64,000 nucleotides of DNA from Eubacterium sp. (GTDB taxonomy: Bacteria > Bacillota > Clostridia > Lachnospirales > Lachnospiraceae): contig JAFUBZ010000039.1 of the NCBI GenBank assembly GCA_017459945.1, forward strand, positions 1-64,000, written 5' to 3'. Positions 17,446-25,141 of the stretch are shown one piece after another. The notes under the pieces are model-generated. The model had not been told where the DNA came from. It was given only the letters and a program-made list of their open reading frames with translations, and did not search any database. The position numbers and the translations under genes were made by a program. Position 1 is the first letter of the stretch. The number at the start of each line of letters is the position of its first letter.

Positions 17446-18783
17446 ATGAGTGAAATGATTTCAAAACTGATAGGAACCGTAGCTGTCATTTTGCTGATCT
17501 CGGCCTTTTTTGGCAGCAGTGATTTCATACAAAAATTATTCAAATCAAAGAAGCACTGGATGTATTCCATTTTCGCAGGTGTTGTCGGCGGCGTTTTCGG
17601 TATTTACGGCAATATTTCCGGATTCGAACTGAACGGTGCGATCATCTCCGTTCGCGATATCGGGCCGATGCTTGCCGGCTTTATCGGTGGACCGATCGGC
17701 GGTGTGATCGCAGGATTGATCGCGGGGCTCCACAGACTGATGCTTGGAGGCGTCACGGCACAGGCGTGTGTTGTCGCGACCTGCTGTATCGGTTTGATCT
17801 GCGGTATTATTTCAAAAAAATGGCATGGCTTCATGGAAAAACCGTACGATGCCCTGTTGCTTGCGGCATGTATGGAAGCATTCCATTTATGCATCGTCCT
17901 GATCATGGTAAAACCGTTTGAAACTGCGCTGGATATCGTCAGACAGATCGCACTGCCGTTTATTGCGATCAATGCCTTAGGATTTATGATCATGATCGGG
18001 ATCATCAACTATACGGAAAAGCATCGGATCCTTGCCCTGGAAAGAAGCCGTCTCCAGTCAGAACTGGAAGTGGCAAATGTCATCCAGCATTCGCTCCTGC
18101 CTTCGATCACCACGGATTATCCGGGTGTAAAGGAGCTTGATATCAGCGCGTCCATGGAAGCCGCAAAAGAGGTCGGCGGAGATTTTTATGATCTATATTA
18201 TGTGGATCCCACGCACCTGGTATTTTCGATCGGTGATGTTTCGGGAAAGGGCGTTCCGGCTGCGTTGTTTATGGCATCGGCCAAAACCATCCTGCAAAAC
18301 TGTATCAGGGACATTCACGATCTTCCCAAAGCCTTGGAAATGGCGAACAACTCGCTCTGTGCCAGAAACGAAGCCGAAATGTTTCTTACATTATGGGTAG
18401 GAGTCCTTGATCTGACCGATGGGACACTAAATTACATCAGTGCAGGGCACAATCCGCCTGTTTGGATTCACAACGGGAAGCCAGAGTTTCTGAAGATCAA
18501 AAACGATTTTGTCCTTGCCGGTATGGAAGGGATCCAATATCACGAACACAGCATTCAGCTTTCTAAGGGGGACGTCATATGTTTGTATACAGACGGTGTG
18601 GTCGAGGCAGAAGATGATGCCCACAATCTGTTCGGCGAGGAGCGGTTAATTGACTGCTTTGAAGGAATCTGCGCAGGCAATTCGGCAGACATTATTGCGG
18701 GGATAAAAGATTCCGTAGAAGCATTTATTGACGGAAACAGTCAGTTTGATGACATGACGATGCTTTGTGTGAAAAAGAATTAG
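17446..18783 (+). CDS. Membrane protein with 5TM-LYT domain and SpoIIE-type PP2C phosphatase
   Basis: This 445-residue protein has five to six hydrophobic helices (residues 1-190) of the 5TM-5TMR_LYT type, with IYGNISGFELNGAIISVRDI and GGPIGGVIAGLIAGLHRL. A linker helix and a SpoIIE/RsbU-like PP2C domain (residues about 205-445) follow. The metal-binding aspartates are in KEVGGDFYDLYYV, IGDVSGKGVPAALFMA and the terminal DDMTMLCVK. It probably reads a small-molecule or cell-wall signal and dephosphorylates an anti-sigma antagonist or similar partner. No partner kinase gene is nearby. Confidence 0.85.
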   Translation: MSEMISKLIGTVAVILLISAFFGSSDFIQKLFKSKKHWMYSIFAGVVGGVFGIYGNISGFELNGAIISVRDIGPMLAGFIGGPIGGVIAGLIAGLHRLMLGGVTAQACVVATCCIGLICGIISKKWHGFMEKPYDALLLAACMEAFHLCIVLIMVKPFETALDIVRQIALPFIAINALGFMIMIGIINYTEKHRILALERSRLQSELEVANVIQHSLLPSITTDYPGVKELDISASMEAAKEVGGDFYDLYYVDPTHLVFSIGDVSGKGVPAALFMASAKTILQNCIRDIHDLPKALEMANNSLCARNEAEMFLTLWVGVLDLTDGTLNYISAGHNPPVWIHNGKPEFLKIKNDFVLAGMEGIQYHEHSIQLSKGDVICLYTDGVVEAEDDAHNLFGEERLIDCFEGICAGNSADIIAGIKDSVEAFIDGNSQFDDMTMLCVKKN

Positions 18784-18809
18784 AACGTTGCATGGGAGAA
18801 GACGAAGGA

Positions 18810-19547
18810 ATGGGACCGTTTTCCAGAACACAATTATTATATGGCGAAGAAGCGATGAAGCGCTTTGCGTCTGCACGGGTTGCAGTCTTTGGAATCGGCG
18901 GAGTGGGCGGATATGTCGTTGAGGCGCTGGCACGGTCCGGCATCGGTGCACTTGATCTGATTGATCATGATACGGTGTCTTTGACCAATCTGAACCGTCA
19001 GATCATTGCCACGATGGACACCATCGGGGAAATGAAAGTGGACGTTGCGGCAAGGCGTGTGGCATCCATCTCTCCGGATTGTAAAGTCAGAATGTATCCA
19101 GTCTTTTATCTGCCGGAGACACAGGATCAGTTTGATTTTACGCAGTATGATTATGTAGTCGATGCCATCGATACTGTGACCGGAAAGCTTGCGATCATTG
19201 AGAATGCGAAGAAAGCAGGTGTGCCTGTCATCTCCTCGATGGGAGCGGGGAACAAAGTGCATCCTGCGATGTTCGAAGTGGCAGATATTTATCAGACATC
19301 TGTGTGTCCGCTGGCAAAAGTCATGCGCAGAGAGTGTAAAAAACGTGGGATCGATTCCTTGAAAGTCGTATATTCCAAAGAACAGGCACTGACGCCAAGT
19401 GGAGAGACAAAAGAGGAAGTTTCCGGGAAAAAAGTGATTCCCGGATCGACGGCATTTGTGCCGTCGGTCGCAGGACTGATCATTGCAGGTGAGATCATAA
19501 ACGATCTCTCATGTCAGACCGGGAATGCGGAAAGCAGTCACGCTTAA
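18810..19547 (+). CDS. tcdA: tRNA threonylcarbamoyladenosine dehydratase (ThiF/E1-like)
   Basis: This 245-residue protein is an E1-like adenylating enzyme. It has the Rossmann nucleotide motif VFGIGGVGGYVVEALARSGI, DLIDHDTVSLTNLNRQ, and DYVVDAIDTVTGK. TcdA cyclises t6A37 of tRNA to ct6A using ATP. Family members start XXFSRTXLLXG, which matches MGPFSRTQLLYG from the ATG at 18810. Earlier in-frame starts overlap the preceding gene. The stop overlaps the convergent crp-type gene by four bases. Confidence 0.88.
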   Translation: MGPFSRTQLLYGEEAMKRFASARVAVFGIGGVGGYVVEALARSGIGALDLIDHDTVSLTNLNRQIIATMDTIGEMKVDVAARRVASISPDCKVRMYPVFYLPETQDQFDFTQYDYVVDAIDTVTGKLAIIENAKKAGVPVISSMGAGNKVHPAMFEVADIYQTSVCPLAKVMRRECKKRGIDSLKVVYSKEQALTPSGETKEEVSGKKVIPGSTAFVPSVAGLIIAGEIINDLSCQTGNAESSHA

Positions 19548-20206
19548 AGTTCCGGTCGGATCAGTAGGAAGTGGTTTTTGTGAAATCTGAGAATGCCTTC
19601 TTTTTGCATTTTTCCCAACTCTTTTGACATATTTGTCCGCTCCAGATTCAGATAATCTGCCATTTGCTGGCGGTTGAACGGAATATCAAATTCGTTGGAC
19701 TGTTTCTGGAGTGAAACGGTATTCAAATAAGAAAGGATCCGGCTTCTGGCGCTTTTCGGAGAAGTATGAAAGCTTCTTTTGGAAAGTGTCAGATTTTTTT
19801 GTGCCGAGATCATCAAAAGATTGCGGATCATTTTATCCTTCCAGGTAGAAGCAGGCATATTGCCAAGGACTGTACCGATATGAAGGAAAAGGATGTGACA
19901 GTCTTCGTTGGCACGTACGTCGACAAGCATGACTTCTTTCGGCAGCATGGCATAGGTTTCTGCAAAAAACTGCCCAGCACCGACATGGCTTAAGATCGTA
20001 ACATTTCCCCAGACATCGTTGTTTTCAATCGTCACGCTGCCGGAGAGGACAAGGCCCATGCGGTCTGTCTGACTCCCGGCATGCAGAATCAGGGAATCTT
20101 TTTCATACTTTTTTTCCTGTGCCCGCAGACCGGACAGGCATTGGCTGATCTCATCTGCAGTCATGCCGCGAAACAGAATGATATGCTCAAGCGTTTTTGG
20201 GTTCAT
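19544..20206 (-). CDS. Crp/Fnr-family transcriptional regulator
   Basis: This 220-residue protein has an N-terminal cyclic-nucleotide-binding-like fold (HIILFRGMTADEISQCLSGL and onward). It is followed by a winged helix (residues about 150-215) with RQQMADYLNLERTNMSKELG as recognition region. No cysteine cluster for an iron-sulfur sensor is present, so redox sensing is not evident. It is divergent from a ferredoxin-domain gene across a 99-base gap containing an inverted repeat, and is likely its regulator. This pairing is common in Clostridia, but the ligand is unknown. Confidence 0.88.
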   Translation of the reverse strand: MNPKTLEHIILFRGMTADEISQCLSGLRAQEKKYEKDSLILHAGSQTDRMGLVLSGSVTIENNDVWGNVTILSHVGAGQFFAETYAMLPKEVMLVDVRANEDCHILFLHIGTVLGNMPASTWKDKMIRNLLMISAQKNLTLSKRSFHTSPKSARSRILSYLNTVSLQKQSNEFDIPFNRQQMADYLNLERTNMSKELGKMQKEGILRFHKNHFLLIRPEL

Positions 20207-20224
20207 TCTCTGCTCCTTAAAAAA

Positions 20225-20245
20225 GTTTTAAAATGTGGCTAAAAC
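20225..20245. promoter_or_regulatory. Inverted repeat in the regulator/ferredoxin divergent gap
   Basis: GTTTTA (20225-20230) and TAAAAC (20240-20245) form an inverted repeat with 9 bases between. A -10-like TATACT lies at 20271-20276 toward the ferredoxin gene, with no good -35, so activation by the Crp/Fnr protein from this site is plausible. Confidence 0.4.
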
Positions 20246-20305
20246 AACATATTTTGCTATTTCAGTATATTATACTCATTTCAGAAAAACAAGGAGGGGT
20301 ACAAC

Positions 20306-21073
20306 ATGATCAGAAAGATTATTCATATTGATGAAGATAAATGCAATGGCTGCGGGATTTGCGCAGAGGCATGCCATGAAGGTGCGATCGATATCGTTGA
20401 CGGAAAGGCGAAGCTTGTCAGAGAGCATTTTTGTGACGGGTTCGGAGACTGTCTGCCGAACTGCCCGACGGGGGCGATCACATTTGAAGAGCGGGAAGCA
20501 CCGGCATATGATGAGGCAGCGGTGATTGAGAGTCAGAGAAAGAAAGCGGAGGAAAAAGAGATGAAAGAACAGGAGCAGAAGATGATGGCAGAGATGGCAC
20601 AGCATGCAGCCGGACATGGATGTCCGGGAAGCAGGTTTATGCAGTTTGACAGAAAAGAAGAAACAGCATCAGAAGAGACACAGCAGACGATGGCAAGCGG
20701 CAGGCCGGTGTCCAGACTGAATCAGTGGCCCTGTCAGATCAAGCTCTTGCCGACGCAGGCACCGTTCTATGATGGTGCGAAGCTTCTGATCGCAGCAGAC
20801 TGTACGGCATACGCATATGCCAATATGCACGAAGACTTTATGAAGGGAAAGATCACACTGATCGGCTGTCCGAAGCTTGATGCTGTAGATTATACGGAAA
20901 AGCTTACCGAGATCATTGCAAACAATGATATCAAAAGTGTGACGGTCGTCAGAATGGAAGTGCCATGCTGCGGCGGACTGCAGAGAGCAGCAGAAAATGC
21001 GCTTCGTAACAGCGGAAAGTTCATTCCGTGGCAGATCGTTACGATCTCACGGGACGGACGGATCCTGGATTAA
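20306..21073 (+). CDS. 4Fe-4S ferredoxin-domain protein
   Basis: This 255-residue protein begins with a dicluster ferredoxin domain: CNGCGICAEACHEG and FCDGFGDCLPNCPTG (residues 12-60). A charged helical linker (residues 70-105) follows. The C-terminal half contains CPGSR, then CTAYAYANMHEDF, GCPKLD and VPCCGGLQRAAENAL, extra cysteines that could hold another cluster. Proteins of this layout are usually annotated as ATP-binding or iron-sulfur electron carriers of unknown partner. GGAGGGG precedes the ATG. Regulation by the divergent Crp/Fnr protein is inferred. Confidence 0.82.
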   Translation: MIRKIIHIDEDKCNGCGICAEACHEGAIDIVDGKAKLVREHFCDGFGDCLPNCPTGAITFEEREAPAYDEAAVIESQRKKAEEKEMKEQEQKMMAEMAQHAAGHGCPGSRFMQFDRKEETASEETQQTMASGRPVSRLNQWPCQIKLLPTQAPFYDGAKLLIAADCTAYAYANMHEDFMKGKITLIGCPKLDAVDYTEKLTEIIANNDIKSVTVVRMEVPCCGGLQRAAENALRNSGKFIPWQIVTISRDGRILD

Positions 21074-21125
21074 AAACAGATAAGCGAGCTATAGAAAAAC
21101 CTTACAGGATGTACATTATAAAGTG

Positions 21126-21162
21126 AAGGGGCCGCCACAATGAAGCATTGTGACAGCCCCTT
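21126..21162 (-). terminator. Hairpin at the 3' end of the minus-strand small gene
   Basis: Two 17-base arms (21126-21142 and 21146-21162) pair around an AAG loop. Read on the minus strand, every position pairs, two as G-U wobbles. Read on the plus strand the same two positions are C/A mismatches. This suggests the functional RNA is the minus-strand transcript of the gene ending at 21184. The following sequence CACTTTAT is only moderately T-rich. Confidence 0.55.
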
Positions 21163-21183
21163 AAACATTATAAAAATACGTGT

Positions 21184-21555
21184 CTATTCAAGACATTTCT
21201 CAATGATCGCATCGCCTGCCTCGCGTGTGCCGTTTTTGATCAGCACCATGATGGACGCATATTCGTTCATCAAAACAACAAGGGAGTCGATCGCACGGTT
21301 ACCGATCGCACGATTCTCTGCTGCGTCAAATTCTGCCAACTCATCGGCAAATCTTCTGTGCGTGCCGGTTCTGGCATCTTCGATGATCTTAGAAGCCTCA
21401 TCCCGGTCTTCTGCATCCCGAATGTTGCGAAGCGTGCCGACAAAGTCCGCGGTCATCATCTGCTCATGCATGATGATATTTTTCCTGGTCTCGTCGTCCG
21501 GCGCATCCATGATACGATAAAAAACATCTTGAAATTTATGAAATACATTAGCCAT
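21184..21555 (-). CDS. Small helical protein of unknown function
   Basis: This 123-residue protein is predicted to be almost entirely helical and charged (VFHKFQDVFYRIMDAPDDET, then RNIRDAEDRDEASKIIEDAR). I do not recognise the family. An AGAAGGAGGGC site sits 9 bases before its ATG, and a hairpin follows its stop, so it is likely a real monocistronic gene. An open frame on the other strand (21140-21520) lacks such a site. No cysteines beyond one near the C-terminus, no signal peptide and no membrane segment are seen. Confidence 0.7.
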   Translation of the reverse strand: MANVFHKFQDVFYRIMDAPDDETRKNIIMHEQMMTADFVGTLRNIRDAEDRDEASKIIEDARTGTHRRFADELAEFDAAENRAIGNRAIDSLVVLMNEYASIMVLIKNGTREAGDAIIEKCLE

Positions 21556-21629
21556 AGAAAATGCCCTCCTTCTGCTTCTTAGTATAGCATCATTTATAGG
21601 AATCAGCCACTCATCATCGATAGAATGAA

Positions 21630-21658
21630 TTGCAAAAATAGCATAAATCGATTAGGAT
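21630..21658 (+). promoter_or_regulatory. Promoter of the lysozyme-like gene
   Basis: TTGCAA (21630-21635) and TAGGAT (21653-21658) are 17 bases apart and lie 44 bases before the TTG start at 21702. The resulting transcript could extend into the AraC-GH39 gene 18 bases further on. Confidence 0.55.
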
Positions 21659-21701
21659 ATGTAAATGAAACAAAATAAAGTTGTAGTAGAGGGAACGCTG
21701 C

Positions 21702-22493
21702 TTGGGTAATTCTAGGAAAAGAAAAACTTCAGCATACAAAGGATCTAATCGCCGGAAGCAACCGACACAAAGAAGAACACAACGGAAACAACCGGTGCAG
21801 AGAAGAACGCAAGGATCCCATTATCGCAAAAAAACAACATACAGGAAACCTGTCAGCCGTAGCAAACGGATCCGGCAGCACAGCAGAACGATCGCACTGC
21901 TGTTTGTGATCATTGTGATCATTCTGACGATCGTCATCAGTGCGTCCGTCAGTCATAAACGGAAGATGTCAGCATTAAATGATGATGCGATTGAAGTGTC
22001 ACAGATTGTCATGGAGTATGAGGATCTGGTTGATCACTATGCCCAAAAGTATGAGATTGAGGAGTACAAGGAATACCTTCTTGCCATCATAGAAGTGGAG
22101 TCCGGCGGATATGGGTCGAGTGATGTCATGCACTCGAGTGAATCAGCAGGCCTGCCGATAGATACGCTTGGAGAAGAAGCATCAATCGACCAGGGCTGCG
22201 CACATTTCGCAGAATGCCTGAAAGAGGCAAGCGAACAGGGCTGTGATCTTAAGACGGCAATCCAGGCATATAATTACGGGAAAGGGTTCATCCCCTATGT
22301 AGCAGAAAACGGCGGGGCCTATACCTTTGATCTGGCGCAAGCCTTTGCCAAAGAGAAATCCGGAGGAGCGACAAAAGAATACAAAAACAGGATTGCCATA
22401 GAGAGAAACGGTGGCTGGCGGTATTCTTACGGGAATATGTTCTATGTGCCGCTCGTGGAACAGTACGTGACGATCATTCGGGAACTGGAATAA
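21702..22493 (+). CDS. Membrane-anchored lysozyme-like muramidase
   Basis: This 263-residue protein has a very basic cytoplasmic N-terminus (residues 1-60, rich in K/R/Q and repeats of the type RKQPTQRRTQRKQPVQRRTQ). One membrane helix (IALLFVIIVIILTIVISASV, about 64-83) follows. The extracellular lysozyme-like domain has the catalytic glutamate in LLAIIEVESGGYG. Downstream SIDQGCAHFAECL and AIQAYNYGKGF match the bacterial lysozyme-like family seen in conjugative elements and CwlT. The start is TTG 21702 after GAGGGAACG. A role in cell-wall remodelling is inferred. No conjugation genes are near. Confidence 0.85.
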   Translation: MGNSRKRKTSAYKGSNRRKQPTQRRTQRKQPVQRRTQGSHYRKKTTYRKPVSRSKRIRQHSRTIALLFVIIVIILTIVISASVSHKRKMSALNDDAIEVSQIVMEYEDLVDHYAQKYEIEEYKEYLLAIIEVESGGYGSSDVMHSSESAGLPIDTLGEEASIDQGCAHFAECLKEASEQGCDLKTAIQAYNYGKGFIPYVAENGGAYTFDLAQAFAKEKSGGATKEYKNRIAIERNGGWRYSYGNMFYVPLVEQYVTIIRELE

Positions 22494-22511
22494 CTGCAGG
22501 AGAAGGAACAT

Positions 22512-24914
22512 ATGCAGAAAGGAAATGACTTTTCATTTGTAATTGAAAAAATAATAGGTGACAGAGAGAGCCTGTGTATGGATCCGGAAGTGTGGTTCGT
22601 ATTAGAAGGGGATCTTCATGTTCGGATGAATGATGCAAGCTTTATCCTGCATCCGGAGGATGTGATGCTTCTTAGCGAGGGAAGTGGTTATACCTTTCGG
22701 GCGGATGAAGACGTGATCGTCTGCAAAGCGATCTATTCCGGCCGGTATATCTATCACAAGCTTTCGGGTGAGATCCCTGTTTTTATCTGTAACAGCGCGC
22801 TGGATCACAGCCGGTCATATCAGACGCTGCGCGATGTGTTTTTTGAACTGACGGAAAACCGGATGCATGACAGACGGCAGTCCGCCTGTATGGAAGAAAG
22901 CCTTTTGCTGAAGCTTTTGCACTATCTGCTTTTGGATTATCAGGCAGCAAGCGGAGCGAGACTGCAGACCCAAAGTGATGCCGAAGACAGCATGCGGTTT
23001 CAGAAGATCATTCAGTATATCCATGCAAACTATCAGAATGACATCAGTCTTTCGGAGCTGGCAGAGAGCATGTATGTATCGACATCCACATTGTCGCGGC
23101 TGTTTAAAAAATACGCAGGCGTTTACTATGCGGATTTCTTAAGCAGGATCCGTCTGCAGCATGCGGTGGAGGAACTGGTCTTTTCAAAGAAAAATCTGAC
23201 GCGGATTGCGGTGGACAATGGTTTCTCAGGGTCCTCAACCTTTAATCGGATCTTCAAAAAACAATATGGTATGTCTCCTTCGGAATACCGGGTGCAGGAA
23301 CAGAAAGCAATGGAAGACGAATCCGGCATTTTACAGACAGAGGAAGAAGACATCCTTTCAGAGATCCGGGAAAAGAATCTGCTCAAAAAAGATTTGTTAA
23401 GAGAGCAGTCTGTAGCCATCTCTGACCAGACGAAAGGGAAAGCTCTGAAAAAGACCTGGGGACAGTGCATCAATTTCGGAACCATGTATGACATGACACT
23501 GGCCAATATTCAGTACCACATCTTATATCTGCAGGAGCATCTGAAGATTCAGTATGTAAGGATCTGGAACGTGTTTTCCGAGCGGCTGATGATCACAGAC
23601 GGAAAGACAAAGGGCAGCTATAATTTCGATATGCTCGATCAGGTTTTTGATTTTCTTGTAAAAAACAGACTGAAACCATATCTGGATCTGGGCAGAAAGC
23701 CGAATGTGATCATTCGTTCCGATCATAATGTCGTACACTATGAGGAAGAGCAGATTCCGTTTGCCTCACGGGAAATCTGGGAAGACTTCCTGAAACGGTT
23801 CATCAGACATCTGACGGACCGTTACGGCAGAGAGGAAGTCTCTGAATGGATTTTTGAGCTGTCAAGAGACGGCAGCCATCCGGACAAAGGATATTACCAG
23901 GCAGAGCAGTTTGACTATTTCAGTGCGTACCGGTATGCATATCGGCTGATCAAAAAGATGATCCCGGGCGCAAGGGTAGGTGGACTGTCCGGTATTATAC
24001 TAAGTGACTGGGCATATCTTGCAGACTTCTATGGGAAATGTGTGGAAGAGAATTGCATTCCGGATTTTGCATCGTTTCTTCTGTATCCGTATATTCCATA
24101 TGAAGACGAGCGCGGGGAACGGCGCAAACGTGTTTCGCCGGACATCACCACGGAGAGCAGTCAGATACACCAGATGAAAAAGCTGTTAAAGCAGACCGGA
24201 CTGGAAGGGTGCCGGTTGTACATTTCAGAGTTTAACAATTCGGTCTCAAACCGGAATCTGTTAAATGACGGGTGCTTCAGGGGGGCTTATCTTTGCCGGA
24301 AGTTATCCGAGATCAGTCAGGAGGCAGATCTGATCTGTCTGATGGCAGGGTCTGACTGGATCAACAGCTATTTTGATTTTAACGGTGTGGCGAATGGCGG
24401 CGTCGGTCTTTTGACCAAAGATACGATCTGCAAGCCGGCCTATTATGCGATGTTTTTTATGAACATGCTTGGGAACCATGTAATCGGTCGGGGCGATGAT
24501 TATATTGCGACAAAGGATGATGCAGGAGACTATTACATCCTTTGCTACAATTTCAAATGGTTCCATAAAAAGTATTATCTCGGAGATGAGGATGTGGATC
24601 TTAGAAAGGATCCGGATACCTATTTTTCCGACAGCAATCCGCTGCAGCTGGATTTTGAGATCAGGGACTTGCCGGACGATGAGGTCTATTGCATCAAAAC
24701 AAGAAAAATGGACCGGCGGGAAGGCAGCCTGATCGCGGAATGGTCCAATCTGCAGTTTGGTACAGATCTGACGAGGCAGGATATCCGGTATTTGCGTAAT
24801 GCAAGCTTTCCGAAACTGCGTCTGGAAAAGGAGCAGATTGCTGACGGACGTCTGACGTTTTCAGCGGTGCTCGAGGAACATGAAGTCAGACTGATCCACA
24901 TTTATATGGCATAA
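22512..24914 (+). CDS. AraC-type regulator fused to a GH39-like domain
   Basis: This 800-residue protein has a cupin-like N-terminus (residues 1-140), an AraC helix-turn-helix pair (165-265: LSELAESMYVSTSTLSRLFK and GFSGSSTFNRIFKKQYGMSP) and a C-terminal domain resembling GH39 beta-xylosidases (about 310-800). The nucleophile motif is kept (YISEFNN, E573). Where GH39 enzymes have the acid/base motif WNEPN, this protein has FELSRDG (449-454), so hydrolysis is unlikely. It probably senses a sugar or glycoside and controls the downstream transporter operon. A terminator follows. Confidence 0.85.
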   Translation: MQKGNDFSFVIEKIIGDRESLCMDPEVWFVLEGDLHVRMNDASFILHPEDVMLLSEGSGYTFRADEDVIVCKAIYSGRYIYHKLSGEIPVFICNSALDHSRSYQTLRDVFFELTENRMHDRRQSACMEESLLLKLLHYLLLDYQAASGARLQTQSDAEDSMRFQKIIQYIHANYQNDISLSELAESMYVSTSTLSRLFKKYAGVYYADFLSRIRLQHAVEELVFSKKNLTRIAVDNGFSGSSTFNRIFKKQYGMSPSEYRVQEQKAMEDESGILQTEEEDILSEIREKNLLKKDLLREQSVAISDQTKGKALKKTWGQCINFGTMYDMTLANIQYHILYLQEHLKIQYVRIWNVFSERLMITDGKTKGSYNFDMLDQVFDFLVKNRLKPYLDLGRKPNVIIRSDHNVVHYEEEQIPFASREIWEDFLKRFIRHLTDRYGREEVSEWIFELSRDGSHPDKGYYQAEQFDYFSAYRYAYRLIKKMIPGARVGGLSGIILSDWAYLADFYGKCVEENCIPDFASFLLYPYIPYEDERGERRKRVSPDITTESSQIHQMKKLLKQTGLEGCRLYISEFNNSVSNRNLLNDGCFRGAYLCRKLSEISQEADLICLMAGSDWINSYFDFNGVANGGVGLLTKDTICKPAYYAMFFMNMLGNHVIGRGDDYIATKDDAGDYYILCYNFKWFHKKYYLGDEDVDLRKDPDTYFSDSNPLQLDFEIRDLPDDEVYCIKTRKMDRREGSLIAEWSNLQFGTDLTRQDIRYLRNASFPKLRLEKEQIADGRLTFSAVLEEHEVRLIHIYMA

Positions 24915-24933
24915 AACAAAATTGTCTGAAGAT

Positions 24934-24992
24934 AACGGGAGACATGCAACAGATGTTTGTCATTTGTTGCACGGACTCCCGTTTCGTTTTTT
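24934..24992 (+). terminator. Intrinsic terminator after the AraC-GH39 gene
   Basis: AACGGGAG (24934-24941) and CTCCCGTT (24976-24983) pair, with an inner TGCAACA/TGTTGCA stem, and six Ts follow at 24987-24992. It separates the regulator from the transporter operon. Confidence 0.9.
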
Positions 24993-25071
24993 CCGGCTGC
25001 AACATTTGCATCATAAACGGAAATCAGAATAAAGTCAGAAATTAGCTCTTTTTATAAGATATGTGTAAGGA

Positions 25072-25106
25072 GATGACCCGTCATCTTTGATACGTACCGG
25101 ACGTAT
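25072..25106. promoter_or_regulatory. Two adjacent inverted repeats before the glycoside operon
   Basis: GATGA-CCCG-TCATC (25072-25085) and ATACGT-ACCGG-ACGTAT (25090-25106) are perfect inverted repeats, 36-70 bases before the symporter ATG. A -10-like TATAAG lies at 25052-25057. They are good candidates for operators of the AraC-GH39 protein or another regulator. Confidence 0.45.
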
Positions 25107-25141
25107 TGCAGCACGAAAACACGAAAAACAGGAGAATGAAA

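Noticed and set aside
21140-21520. 126-codon plus-strand frame opposite the small minus-strand gene
   Set aside because: No ribosome binding site, begins inside a hairpin, and the minus-strand frame has a good site and a strand-matched hairpin.
22512-24914. Active GH39 beta-xylosidase
   Set aside because: The acid/base motif is replaced and the protein is an AraC fusion, so a sensing role fits better.
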